A stretch of 64,000 nt of DNA from Ditylenchus dipsaci (taxonomy: Eukaryota > Nematoda > Chromadorea > Rhabditida > Anguinidae): NCBI GenBank assembly GCA_004194705.1, contig SADC01000553.1:62001-126000 (forward strand), in the 5' to 3' direction. The stretch's first letter is position 1; each line of letters opens with the position of its first letter. The notes under the pieces are model-generated. The model ran no database searches. It worked only from the letters and a program-made list of their open reading frames with translations, and was not told the DNA's origin. Shown here piece by piece: positions 30,832-42,503 of this stretch. The position numbers and the translations under genes are program-made.

Positions 30832-31083
30832 TTATTCAAACCGGACAGCAAACAAAATTTCAGAACCACCAACACCCCATACTGCTTCTTTTTGTGTCAT
30901 AAATCTGTCCAAAGCCATAGGAAAATCGGAATTGCCTAAAAGTCTTCTTCTAAGCACCCAATCAGCATCATTGTACTGCTTTGCAAGTGAATCATCTTGA
31001 GCATCTTTCAAGAATATAGACTCCATAACTTCATTAGTTACATAATTTCTAGCAGTTTTGTTGATTTTGCAAAGAAGATACAT
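30832..31083 (-). CDS. Possible exon, unrecognised, 83 residues
   Basis: Reads MYLLCKINKTARNYVTN, ESIFLKDAQDDSLAKQY, then ADWVLRRRLLGNSDFP and TQKEAVWGVGGSEILF before a stop. Codon use is less AT-biased than its surroundings, supporting genuine coding. No domain recognised. Possibly the C-terminal part of the neighbouring F-box gene. Confidence 0.45.
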   Translation of the reverse strand: MYLLCKINKTARNYVTNEVMESIFLKDAQDDSLAKQYNDADWVLRRRLLGNSDFPMALDRFMTQKEAVWGVGGSEILFAVRFE

Positions 31084-31840
31084 TGAGTCCTTTCAAGTCA
31101 ACTACTACAAGCTCAAATTGACATTGCTGGTTTTGGTTTTGAAAGCTCTATAAATCGTTCAATAATTTTTTTTTAATTCAATTAAGCTCCAACCTTGAAA
31201 AAAGTGTCAACAAAAACATCTAGTGACTCCACAAAAGATAAAAGTTGCTCTTGAAAAGTTTTGCTTTACACCGTTTCTGCCCACATTATTGAAATGCAAA
31301 CCAAGTGAGCATATCACGCACAGAAAAATGGTATGAAAATCTGTTTTAATAAAAACTCAAATTCAACGGCTCTGGAGTTGAAGTATCGAATGTTTTTTCT
31401 AAGGCTGTAGTAAAAAGAAGAATTAAAGGATGGTGCTGAAATTGCGGAGTAAGCCGGTAAAAATATTCTTTCGACAGCAAAAGAAAGTAGGGGAATCAAT
31501 AGGACATCTCGAAGTCAGTGACATATGCTTTTCTGAAATCAAAATTTCGCACGACAAGTGTTTTAAAAATAAGACCTTATGAGTACTCTTTATGTTTTGG
31601 CTTGACTTTACTTGACCCCACACGGCTGACCCACTTTTGAGGTGAATTTCGAAAAAATGATTGAATATTCGTGTTTCTCGACCCGATTTATGCACGACAA
31701 GTAAAGTGTTACCTATGTTTTTACTTCTTATGAGGACACTCCACATAATGGCAGTCTCTATATGAAACAGCAAGTAGCGATCTTATCGCTATAACTAGGG
31801 TTGGGTGATTCCCGGAGAAATACTTTTTTGGGGTAATTAC

Positions 31841-32307
31841 TAAGGTTGGACAATGGGTAAATACCCGTATTTACCGGTAAATACCCAGAGATTTTACCCG
31901 TAGTATAGAAATCGGGTAAAATCTTTATTAAGGATTTTGCGAAAATATATATTTTTACAAAATTTTTGTTTTAATTTGATTTGTCTCAAAGCGAATTCAG
32001 AAGCCAGAAAGTGTTTTAAACTTAGCATAACAATTTATGCGTTTCACTGCACTTTTGTTTTTAGCGTTTCTTTCGAAATTGCGAAATTAGCGATTAGCAA
32101 TTAGCTAAATTGAAGAAATCGAGGAAACTAACACTGTTAACGATGATTTTGAATGTTTATGTATGAATTTGATTGATTTGTTATGATTTCTCGAATAAAA
32201 GTTGATTATGGAAATAAAAAGATTTTACCCGCCTTTCGGGTAAATACCCGGGTAAATACCCGAGATTTTACCCAAAAAGATTTTACCCGGCTAATTACCC
32301 AACCCTA
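31841..32307. mobile_element. hAT-type MITE, 467 bp, GGTAAATACCCG arms
   Basis: TAAGGTTGG..GGGTAAATACCCG at the left and CGGGTAAATACCCG..CCAACCCTA at the right are flanked by the 8-bp duplication GTAATTAC (31833-31840 and 32308-32315). The duplicated 8-mer lies inside another TAGGGTTGGGTGATTCCCGG..ACAACCCTA repeat (31797-32392), so this is a nested insertion. Confidence 0.85.
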
Positions 32308-32429
32308 GTAATTACCCCGGGTAATTACCAAAAGGCCGGTAAGGACTCTGATAAGGACTCGACTGTATTCTCCAGGTTTTTACAACCCTAATCTATTGTA
32401 AATCGTGTATACAAATTGAGTAATAAATT

Positions 32430-32819
32430 TTAGTTAGTTTTTATAAGTATCTCAACAAGTGCTAACCTTGACTTCTCCATATCCATGTCTTTTTTGTAAA
32501 TGGATATATGAAGAAAAGCAGAATTTTGCTTGATCTGTAAGGCAAGCACATCTTCTAAGCTTTCAAATTCTCGTTTCAATTGACTATTTTTGAAATAGAT
32601 AATAGTGTTGGATCAGTTGTAAGGTTTTCTCAGATCTACTGGTTTGTCCACCAGCACAGCATAGATTGCACGAATAGGATACTTTTTGAATGAGGTCTTG
32701 ACAATAGTATCAAATCTTTTGCTAACTAGCTGAATACAGTCCAAGTCGTTTCTGCTACAAAAGGAAAAAACATCTATAAGGACATCTGAAGGAATTGTGA
32801 ATGGCACATTGCTTCTGAA
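32430..32819 (-). CDS. F-box protein with an in-frame TGA
   Basis: After an acceptor (TTTCAG at about 32820) the frame reads PFTIPSDVLIDVFSFC and LDCIQLVSKRFDTIV, an F-box: the roughly 45-residue module that binds Skp1 in SCF ubiquitin ligases. A TGA at 32613-32615 interrupts it. The same frame then stays open for 60 codons to a TAA at 32430 (KREFESLEDVLALQIKQN, then SIYKKDMDMEKSRLAL), so the stop may be a base error or a nonsense mutation. Other exons of the gene may be the minus-strand ORFs at 30832-31083 and 29835-30071. Confidence 0.6.
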
Positions 32820-32999
32820 ATACAGCAAAATTAAATTAGTATTATTTTTATATGTTAGTTAAAAATCTGCCTTTCTTAGTGGATGCTTCAACCCAACAAA
32901 TAGCTTCATTGTCACAACAATATTTGATTTCAAATTCCGATTATGTAGATGAGTGAGGAATAAGAATTTGACTTTTAAAAACATTCTAAAGCTTGATCA

Positions 33000-34010
33000 A
33001 GCTTTGGAAATAAGAAGTTTATTATCAAGATAAGCAGATAACAAAGAAATTAGCTTACTATAAGCCATTAAACATGACAGCAATAAACAGTAGGTCAGCC
33101 TTCAGCTTCGATGGCTGAGTTAAACCTTAGCCGCTGAGGATATCACCCTGCTTCTGATACCAAAACAATAAGACTATGATAAAATATCATTGGACAAACA
33201 AAAGTGGTGTTTTACGATGTTTGTCTAGAAAACGCGTACTCAAATGACTTTGAACAAAACCTAAAAATTATTTCCAAAAAAACATGACTAGCTAGGCATC
33301 TGACTTATTTATTTTTCACACAAAATAGAAAAGAATGACTAAATTTTAGAATATCTTGCAACCCTATGTACTATTTGAAAAGCTTTAGTAACGATGAAAA
33401 TATGTTCGGAAACGGGATTTCGTATCTTTATTTGTTTGAATTTTATAATCATATCTCGTAAATGTTCATACCATTCTGTATCTCTGAATCTTTTCTTACA
33501 AATAGCGTATAAAAGTTGCTACATTATTTTTAGAAAAGTCAGCATGGCTTTAAACAATTGCAAGGTCATTTTGAAAAGTTGACGAGCGACTTCAACTGCA
33601 AAAATGATTTTAGCCCTACGTTTTACGCAGTTCGAAATTTACAATACCCAATTTACAGAATGATTTTTCAGAATCTGGACATTGTAAGGAAACCTTTGAA
33701 AAAAAATCTTTTAAAGCATTACCGTATTTATTTTAATAGAGTCGGTTTCAATTGCCCTAATTTTCAATTGCTGAAAAATTTCAAAATTTTAAATAAAAAT
33801 GGCCCTGACTCTGATATATTAGTCAAAAAGCGAAGGGTCTGGCTCTATTAAATAAAAACGGTAAAAAAAGGGTTACGGAATGATGTACTCTATAAGAGAT
33901 ATGATTATAAAACTGGAAAAGATAAGGCTCTACTTATTTACACTCGTTATTTGTGTCGCTTTTAACAAAGTCTAAAAATTGGTTGTAATTTCATCTAATT
34001 ATTAAGAATT
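33000..34010. other. Mostly non-coding interval with one foldback
   Basis: 33719-33863 is a CCGTATTTATTTTAATAGAG / CTCTATTAAATAAAAACGGT foldback. The rest (33000-33700) has short frames only. The bases just before 34017 may be the promoter of the BTB gene, but no specific element is recognised. Confidence 0.6.
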
Positions 34011-34016
34011 TCTGCG

Positions 34017-35549
34017 ATGAACAACTCTCCACCACATGAAGCAGGTATATTACGGTTAATTAGCAGTCTTACTTCAAAAAATTCAGTAGTTGACCTTACT
34101 AGCCACCTGCTTAACGACATTGCTGAAATGCCCAATCTAGAGCCGCTAACTGACATTTGCTTCATCACTGAAGGCGTCCGTTTTCCAGCTAACAAGACAA
34201 TAATGGCACTGCGAAGTGAATATTTAGGTAATTCATTTACTTAGGAAAATTTATGAAAACAATTGTTTTGTTTTCTGAAAAATGCTCTATGGCGACATGC
34301 AGGAGTCCACTCAAAAGAAATCTTGCTAGTGGGAAACTCCCGCTAGAGCTTTTCAACAGCTTCTAAAATACACATATACTGGCCAAATAGTGATGCAGCC
34401 CACTGATTACAATCTCATAATTGATGTTTTGTGTCTTGCTAGCCGCTATTTGTATCCGGAGTTGGAAAAAGCTTTGGCCAACTTTCTGCAGGTAAGCCAG
34501 TGTTCGGTATTCGAAATTTTAGAATAAAGGAACTTTTTGTAAAATAATAAACATTTGGTCACCCGTAAACCCGTCAAATGACCAAATTTGAAGGTCAATT
34601 TCGAGTTTTTTTGAAATGTACTCTAAATTGAGTTATTGCAAATTTTATCTAATTACCGTATTTCCTGTAATAAACGCCCCCCCCCTCGTTCAAAATCGTG
34701 TTCTTGGCGTTGTGTTTTTGACCCACTTTTTGATTACTTCTCTCAAGACAATTACCCTCATTTTGTAGCTCATCTCACTAGCTACAAAATGAGGGTAATT
34801 TGCCTAAAAGAAGTATTCAAAAAGTGGGCCAAAACACAATGCCAAGAACACGATTGTGAACGAGGGGGGGGGGGGGGTGTGGGGGACTTTTTTACAGGAA
34901 ATACGGTAATAATAAAAAAGCCAAAATTAAAAAAAAAGTGACAATATTTCACAGAAAATTAGAGAAAAATTTAAATTCCGTACAAAACAGAATGCAGCGA
35001 GTTTGCGACTTTTGAATTTCGACACACTGTGCCTTCTCCCCTCTTTAATACCCAATAATAAATTATAATAATTTACATAAATCTAACGATTCCTATATTA
35101 AGGACTCCTTAAATCATGACAATGTTTGCTTAATTTACTCCACGGCGAGTTATACTCCCTTGAAAACCCTAATTAGAGCTGCCTTGACTTTTTGAAACTA
35201 AATCCTCGAAAGTTTCTGCATCTTGGGTAATTTTTTGATTTTTTGAAGATTTTTTAAAATTACAATATTTAGGGATTTTTACGTCTTACTGGAAGTTTAG
35301 TGGAAAAATAATTGTGCACATTGGTTGGAGGGTTTGCAATAATTCAAACTAGAGCAAGCACTTTTGCTTTGGATTAATGTTAACGAGAAGAAGTTGTTTT
35401 AAATTAGTTTTTGAGTTTTTTGTTTACTAAATTTTCAGTTACACTCCATATCAGAAGTATTAAATGGACTCAACCTGGAGGTTGTGCAGTTGAAAGAAAG
35501 AATGTGCCTAATGAAGAATATTGGAGAAGTTCGACCAGCAGACAATTAA
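34017..35549 (+). CDS. BTB-domain protein, BTBD9-like
   Basis: Exon 1 (34017-34227) starts at ATG and reads LTDICFITEGVRFPANK, the BTB signature, ending before a GTAATT donor. Exon 2 (about 34283-34491) reads MLYGDMQEST, then ARAFQQLLKYTYTGQIV and LASRYLYPELEKALANFL, resembling the BTB/early BACK part of BTBD9, a putative Cullin-3 adaptor. An in-frame TAG at 34327-34329 interrupts exon 2. A possible terminal exon (35438-35549) reads LNLEVVQLKERMCLMK to a stop. Its assignment to this gene is uncertain, as is the absence of the discoidin-like domains of BTBD9. A foldback lies in the intron. Confidence 0.6.
34653..34912. repeat. CCGTATTTCCTGTAATAAAC foldback in an intron
   Basis: ACCGTATTTCCTGTAATAAA / TTTTACAGGAAATACGGTAA ends. 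Inner AACGCCCCCC / GGGGGGGTG arms and central TTTGTAGCTCATCTCACTAGC TACAAAATG pairing. Confidence 0.85.
35104..35200 (+). pseudogene. Prolyl-oligopeptidase-like exon fragment (third locus)
   Basis: The plus frame reads DNVCLIYSTASYTPLKTLI, closely resembling VIYSTASYLRPLKFI in the exon at 20614-20810. No neighbouring exons of this family are seen, so it is likely a dispersed duplicate. Confidence 0.5.
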
Positions 35550-35637
35550 ATGCATGTGTGTGCTAATATATAATATTTTTTTGATCTAAATTTTTTTCCC
35601 ATGTGAAATAAAAAATCTGATATAATAATTCCGTTTA

Positions 35638-36102
35638 TGGCTCATTTATAAACGTTGTCGTTGTCGTCGTCGTTGTCGTTATCGTTGTCGTTGGAAAAAA
35701 TGTTTTATAAGGCACTTTTACGCCAACGACAACGACAACGCCAACGACGACGACAACGACAACGACGACCTATTTATAAAAAATCCAACGACAACGCAAG
35801 GACAACGACGACGCCCCAACGAAACGAAATTTTTCTTTCAAGTTGGAGAAGTTTTGCATTTTAAGTCAGAATTTCAGGATTTACTATATTCTCACACACG
35901 TTTCCCTTGAAACCTCGTCTGAGAATGCGAAATTTGTCCAATTTTGAATGAAAAATTTCGTTGTCGTTGGCGTTGTCGTTGGATTTTTTATAAATAAGTT
36001 GTCGTTGTCGTCGTCGTTGGCGAAAAAAAGGGTTTTATAAAAAAATATTCCAACGACAACGACAACGACGACGACAACGACAACGTTTATAAATGAGCCA
36101 TT
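35638..36102. repeat. Foldback with GTTGTCGTTGTC microsatellite arms
   Basis: Ends TGGCTCATTTATAAACGTTG and CAACGTTTATAAATGAGCCA pair. Each arm is a CGTTGTCGTTGTCGTCG-like hexamer array, with further inverted CCAACGACAACG / CGTTGTCGTTGG blocks inside. Open frames (35655-35864, 35884-36192) are Arg/Gln- or Val-rich repeat translations. Confidence 0.9.
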
Positions 36103-36229
36103 ACTAAAAACTATTGCAAAAGTGAAAAAGTGTATAGACAACTTTTGGTTATCCACCACATTAGTTAACCACCATCTTTGGTTGACAAACAAAGAAATCT
36201 TTTAGTCGTGACCAGTGCTGGAAATTCTA

Positions 36230-36680
36230 AAGTCTCGGAACCGGCACCAGCTCCAACCTTATCCTTCACCATTTACAGCATGACCATTTCCCTAACCCGC
36301 ACCATCACCGACCCTATCCTTCAACACGCACTGGCCCCAGCCCGCTGCCGTGCGTGTGCCAGTTTAGGTACCAGCACCACAAGAAGAAATTTTCAGAAAA
36401 TTTTAGCTTGGGAGTCCTAGGCAAAATATTTTAACAATATTTGTGTAAAATTAATAAAAGCTGTAAATGGACACTTTAAGACTTTTGCTGTATTTAGGCT
36501 GTAAGTTAAAAAAATAAATTAGCTCATTGCACAAGATTTCGACCATTTCAATTGTTGAAATGTCGGTGCCAGTGCGGGCTAAATATTTGTTTGCATCAGC
36601 ACCGGCACCGGCCCTCTTCCTTTCCTTATCCTCACTCGGTACAGTGCCGTCGGTGCCAGTGTGGCACCTGTTGCTATTAC
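36230..36680. repeat. Diverged ACCGGCACCAGC islands
   Basis: GGAACCGGCACCAGCTCC (36238) and CAGCACCGGCACCGGCCC (36598) with AT-rich spacer. Related in composition to the islands at 10745 and 27450 but more decayed. Confidence 0.6.
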
Positions 36681-36822
36681 ATGACTGGTTCTCGACTACA
36701 TACGCTGGCCCAGCTTGAGTCTAAGCCTGAAAACAAGGGTAGTTACAGCGACTTTTATAATCAAAAATTTAGGGGAAGTTGTATATTCTACACTCAATTC
36801 ACTGAATCCCTTTTCTGTAAAT

Positions 36823-37562
36823 GCAGGGTGGCCCAACTTTTTCACCCAATTTCTTTTGGCTTTAAAGTTTTTGAATAGACGATTTTTTTGTTGATCGACC
36901 ACTTAATTGAAAGCCCTGTGTTTGCCATTTTGCTTTAAAACAAAATTGCCTTATTATTGTTGACGACTCCTGAGATATGGCTGTTATCGTGAAGACATCT
37001 ATTTCGGTTGTTTTTTTCACAACTTTCAGATTGACATTTTTAACATTAACAAACCATCACAGAAAATTAACGAGGAATCAATAATGATTTGTGAAAATTT
37101 GTAATCCTCTTCCTACCAACAAGCGATACATTTGATCGAACCGATGGTTATGGTCTTAATTAATCGGTCAGCTATCTTATGAGGCGACTATTGAAAAAAA
37201 ACAGTTAATCTAAATCGTTGATCAAGTCGGCACACTCGACTTTTAATCCATTCCACTAGAAAAAGTGACATGGAGTCATATAGGGAGAGTAAGACAGCCA
37301 AGGAAGATTTGAAAGCTACGTCCCATCTACCGATTTTAAAGTTTCTGACACATAACTGCGCTTGGGAAAAAGCAGCCTAAATTGATGTTTTCACAAAAAA
37401 CATGCCATAACTTGGCGATTTTTGACAACAATCATTCAATATTTATTAGACAAATGGCAAACATAGCGCTTTCAAATTGAAGTCATCGATCAAGAAAAAA
37501 AATTGTCTATTCAAAAAGTTATGGTCAAAAGAAATTTGGGTGAAAAAGTTTGGCCACCCTGT
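36823..37562. mobile_element. Mariner-like non-autonomous element, about 740 bp
   Basis: GCAGGGTGGCCCAACTTTTT with CACCCAATTTCTTTTGG at the left mirrors AAAAGAAATTTGGGTG with AAAAAGTTTGGCCACCCTGT at the right, TA-rich at the flanks. CAGGGTGGCC ends are common in mariner-type elements. No transposase frame is visible. Confidence 0.65.
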
Positions 37563-37702
37563 ATAATGTGTGTATGAATCATACATTGTGAAGCAGCACT
37601 TCAATTACCTAGAAAATGTACTCAACATTGGTAAATTATATAAGAGATAAATTTTTAAGCATGAATTGAAAGAGAAAATAGTGAATTTTTGCTTTTACTA
37701 CT

Positions 37703-40061
37703 TTACAGCTCCTGACTGGTTGAGTTCAATGCCTCAAACTTCTCTCCCAAACATTCATTGCATTCATAAATGGAGCATAATTTTTTGTAGTCTGATGATG
37801 TGGCATCTTGACTATGCCCGATAAGGTCCTAAACCAAAATAAATTTAAGGTGTGTCGTCTTTACAAGAAAATTAAGAAATAGCCAAGACAATACGCAACT
37901 AAATGCAAGTATGGCGGTACTTATTTGGTTTACGGGCCCCAAAGTATGAAATTAGCTTTTTATTAATTTTTCTTTTGGAATTTCATATTCTTGTATGAAA
38001 TATAGTTGGTCAACAAATTTATTCATTTGCTGACATTTATTGACCAACTATATTTTTTAAAACCCTGAAACACGAAAAAAAATTTTAGAAAAAATTTTAA
38101 TTTTTTCAACAAAATCTCCTAATGATTAATAAATTTTCCGACAGTTATCCTCCATCCGGACTCCAGCCATTTTGTCGGCTACCGGATGATTTTGAATATT
38201 TTTGGAAAATGTCAAAAATTGAGGTCGAAAATTTCGACCCGAAAGGTCGGCTTCGATGTCGAAAGTTGAATTTTTGACTCGATAGCTTGACTCGAAAGTC
38301 GAAAGTTAGATTCGAGAAGATAATACCGTATTCACTCTATTAACTCCCATTCCAAAATCCGGAAGTTTTAATTTTATGGCGTTGCCTGTTGAACCACTTA
38401 TTCAAATATAATCGACGATGATATATACGAAATGTAGCTCAGATTTCTAGCTACAGTTTAGTATGTGACACGCTCGAGAGTCTATACAGTAAAATACGTC
38501 AATAGGCAACGCCATAAAATTAAAAATTCCGGATTCTGGGGTGGGGAGTTAACGGAGTGAATACGGTATGCTTTTACAGGTTTTTCCCGAAAATTTTTGA
38601 TGAGGGCGTGAAAAGTTCGAAAATATAGCACTTCATAAAAATATGGAAAAAACCTGTAAAAGAAGCATATTACTGTCCGAGTAGAAGTGACAAAATAGGT
38701 GGGATCCGATCATAAGGATAAGTAACCATTTTTCCGTGTTAACATTTGAAAGGAACCCGAAATCTATAACTTCACTTACCTACAGGGTGGTCTCATAAAA
38801 ACTTTACTATTTTTCGAATTTCGGACATTTACCTTTATTTAGTTCTTTCAATGTAATGTTAATTACTTAAATCCTACATCTACTTTATGAATTGAAGCAC
38901 GTTTTGGAGCACTTAAACCTGAGCTCCCCCCTCCCTTGAACCTTAAACCCCTTTTTTATTAAAATTGTTTTTAATGGTTGGCTAGAAACTCAACAAAAAA
39001 TTGATATTTCACCAGTCAGCATTTTCTATTATGAAAGATATTAAAAAGTAGAGGTTTTGTGAATATTGTCGACCTAATTTGTATTTGGAATAAGCGCGTG
39101 AAGTATAACTTAGAAAGTTATTTGCTATTTTTTTCAATTAGACTGTTCAAAACTATAAACCTGATATTGGGATCCAATGTCTTAATAGTGATGCTGTTCC
39201 ATTTTTAGAAAATGCATTCTTAGTGTAATGCATTATGCTCAAGTAGTCATAAGGAACTCCGTATGTTGATAAGGATAAGGGATCGTTTTCGGCAATTGGA
39301 CTGAACCATTGCTCATTACCTAAAAAACAAACACTTTTTGCAAAAAAGGGTGTGCAAAAACTGGCAGAATATTTCATAGTGTATTTTTACATATTTTTCA
39401 GCATCATATCTTTTTTGCTCATGCTCTATCCTATCATGTGCAATAACTCGTGCATTACAGTAGCATAGCCCAGGCAGCCCATCTTCTCCAAATTTACAAC
39501 AGTTAAGCCACTTGTTTGTCGTCCTACATTAGAGTTACACCTAAAAAACAATCTGTGCATCAAACTACATGAAACAGTTTATTTAACAAAACTGGGGTCG
39601 GCAAACGTCCGAAATTTCAGACTCGACGGGTCGAAAAATCAATTAAAGTCAAAAATTTTTTACTTTTGACTCGAAGTCGAAAGTAAAAATTTTGACTCGA
39701 CTGAAAAAGTCGAAAATGAAGGGATTAATGAGTGTTTTTTTGCGAAATTCCTAATAGTCCCTAGCACAATGCTTAACAACTATCCAAGACCAGAGCTTCT
39801 AATTTCAAAGTAAAAAGAGTCATTCTCCTGCCGTTCTCGGAACTTCACACATGTATTGTTGGAAAGTTTTGCATCACGTGTTTTTTATAGACAATTGTCA
39901 TCAGCTAAAAGATTAAATACTTACAATGCGTAAAAGATTTATTTGTATCTTAACTGTATCTTTGTCGCGCTAATCACAAAAGGTATTACTGTGTTCCCAT
40001 CGAAATCTGTTTCATTCCATTTTTCAGACGAATTTCGGTTACAGCATTTCTAAATTACAAT
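37703..40061 (-). CDS. Astacin-family zinc metalloprotease
   Basis: Minus-strand exons: 39964-~40052 (DGNTVIPFVISATKI, start of the mature domain), ~39830-39895 (NNTCVKFRERQENDSF), 39388-~39541 (GCLGYATVMHELLHMIG then EHEQKRYDAEKYV), ~39160-39321 (YGVPYDYLSIMHYTKNAF) and 37703-37828 (DLIGHSQDATSSDYKKL to the stop). The HExxHxxGxxHE zinc site and the SIMHY Met-turn are hallmarks of this secreted protease family (digestion, matrix processing, hatching). A one-base loss inside the zinc motif (GGATAGAG, about 39429-39436) shifts frame, and another slip is near 39190. Signal peptide and propeptide exons were not identified upstream. Either an error-affected gene or a young pseudogene. Confidence 0.75.
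38325..38668. repeat. Two adjacent foldbacks within an astacin intron
   Basis: 38325-38569: ACCGTATTCACTCTATTAAC / GTTAACGGAGTGAATACGGT with GGCGTTGCCT / AGGCAACGCC inside. 38567-38668: ATGCTTTTACAGGTTTTT / AAAAACCTGTAAAAGAAGCAT. Confidence 0.85.
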
Positions 40062-40369
40062 TGTTAAATCGTGATCCCAAAAAAATTAGTTTTTCTCATA
40101 TTCATAAAAAGGCCTTTAGTTTATATTAAAAATAGGATCTATCGAGTGCTTCAAAAGTTCCCGATCTTTTTCTTTTTGGGTTCTTTTTGGATAACTTAAG
40201 TGCTTCTTGAAAATTTATTAAATATACCATTTTCAGCCTTACATCTCCACTTTAACATCATATGTGAAGAATATCTGAATTGTTCAAGAAAGTTATGATT
40301 CGGCTTTAAAAGGGGGGGGGGGAGGCGGGACACTTATGTTCATACCTGCACGCTTGAAAAAATTGCGCC

Positions 40370-40725
40370 GGGCCTGCCTGAAATTGGCCCAGCGCCAGCA
40401 TCTGCGCCCGCGTCACTTGAAAATCGGCGCCGGCCCCGTTTGAAAATCATCTCTGGCCCGGCGCCATCCTGGCCGCCGCCGCGTGAAAACTTGCGGCGCG
40501 GGGTGTATACTGTGTATTTGACGCTAAAACTTTTGCTTGTGCCGCCAGGATCTAAGTTAGATGCGTCTAACACCAAATAACATACTGTAAAAACTTTAAA
40601 ATATCATAAATATTTACGAAATCCAGTAAGCAGCTGGTGCTCGACGCCGACGCCGCTATAGAAGGCGCCGGCCACTTAAGTGGTGAAATTTCGGCTGGCG
40701 CTGGCACCGGCGCCCGTGCAGTTAG
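40370..40725. repeat. GCGCCGGCC GC islands
   Basis: GGCGCCGGCCCC, CCGGCGCCATCC, GGCGCCGGCCAC and CACCGGCGCCCG repeated in two blocks separated by AT-rich DNA. ORFs on both strands are compositional. The element-like flanks are CATACCTGCACG and CGTGCAGTTAGCTTATG. Confidence 0.7.
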
Positions 40726-40749
40726 CTTATGTTATCCAAAAAAATTATT

Positions 40750-42500
40750 GGAAAAAAGATCGGGACTTTTGAAGCCCATGGTATTAGAGTTTGGAAATTA
40801 TCAGAAAAATTACGTTATGTAATGCTAACACAGATCTAGACTTGTTTTTATAATGCTGTTTAGAGCACTTGAACCTGAAAACCATCACTTCTCCCAGTTT
40901 CAGATTCAAGTGAGTGGGTGGAGGTCTCAGGTTCAGTTTAGCCTACTTTTCATATTTGTAATAATTATACTTTGAAATCGAATTTCTTCCTGTTCTATTT
41001 CACTCCAAATATTGTTTGTTCAATGTCTTTCATATTAATAAGCCTAAAACTCTTCATTTTGCTTCACATCATAAGAAACACCACCTTGATTTCAAAGTTG
41101 CCAAATATTAAACAAACTAAAAAGTGTTATGAAATTCATCCTCAGCAGAATTAATATCAAAATGGTATTTTCCCGGTCGTTATTTATACCCTTCCATTAC
41201 TCATAAAAAATTCACGAAATTATTTGAAAAAATAATATTTGTATTTTTCATTTTAGATTTTGATGATTTTTTTCTGAGATAGAAACATCTTGCTCATTAT
41301 GTTTGTAAATAAAAGTATTTTTATTCTTATATAAGCTAAAGAAAATATTCTAAGTTTTAAGCAAACATTTTATGCATATTGCGAGCTTTCTGTTTTTCAG
41401 ATATTTTTTATTTTTCATAATAACAGTCAACATTAGAAGATTGTTTATTGTTTGATCACCATCGTGATAAATGATCTCTGAAAGCCTAAAGTTTTAAAAA
41501 CAACTTTTACAAAAAAAATCTAGGATTGCAAATAGCTTTGAGAAAAAATTTAAAAAATGTCGTCGATTGTATGCAAAATATTTAAAAAGTGTCAAAGTTT
41601 GGGGACATGCATTTGCGGCAAGGATTATAAAAAAACCGCTCCATATGCATTCGCGCCCAGCCAAAAAAAGTATGCCTTGGTGCCCCAGTTAATTTTTTTT
41701 TAATTTTTTCTTCAAAGAGTGTTTATTCACACTGTTCATATTGTTTGCTTAACTTGGCTTACAAGTGTGAATCGACTCTTTTTGAGACTTTTAAAGAAAA
41801 ACATTCTAAAAAGATAAAGGCGTACTTTTTGGGGTGGGTGCTAATGCATATTGAGCCGAAAAAACCATATTAATAGCGTTAGTCCTGAAAAAATTTTCAC
41901 TTATGCTTTTTATCTCTAATGACTATGATAATTTTTAAAAATTCAGTAGACAACATAGCTCTGAAGTACAAGCTTTTTAATATCAGCTCTTCAAATACCT
42001 TCCGCAAATGTAGCAGCTTAAATGTCGGTCTGCAAATGTTCTGCCACTGTTGAATGTCTGCAACTGTCGTTTCTGCAATTTTTGTCTGCAAATAGCCTCT
42101 ACAAAGGTATATAAGCAAATTTAGGTCCGCAAAAATCGCTCGCAAAAAACTTTCTGCGAACGTTTATTCGCAAACCTCGCCATGCCGTCTCTTCTCTTTC
42201 GAATTTCATCGAAATGTCTGCTCGACCCATTTTTGTTTAATTTTTTTGAAGCACTGAAAATTTTTGAGTTGCTTTTACAGTATTGAATGTACAAGTAAAT
42301 TTTTTCTTTGAAAGAAAGTACAAATTTTGTAGCTAACTGATGTAGATGTATTGATTATATTGATTTTGAAAAGTTCATCAAAATTTATTACACTCACTAA
42401 AATTGTGCTCACTTAAATTATTTTACATTTTTAGTGAAATTGAATTCACATAAATTAATTCTAAGCTGTGTACAAACAGTAATTTCGGCTCCTTGTAAAC
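40750..42500. other. Interval without recognised gene
   Basis: AT-rich. It contains a hairpin at about 41710-41785 (AAAGAGTGTTTATTCACACT / AGTGTGAATCGACTCTTT) and a degenerate TCTGCAAATG minisatellite at 42000-42175. No coding region is supported. Confidence 0.5.
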
Positions 42501-42503
42501 AAT

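Noticed and set aside
35655..36192. Arg/Gln-rich and Val-rich ORFs
   Set aside because: Translations of GTTGTC/GACAAC microsatellite arms of a foldback.
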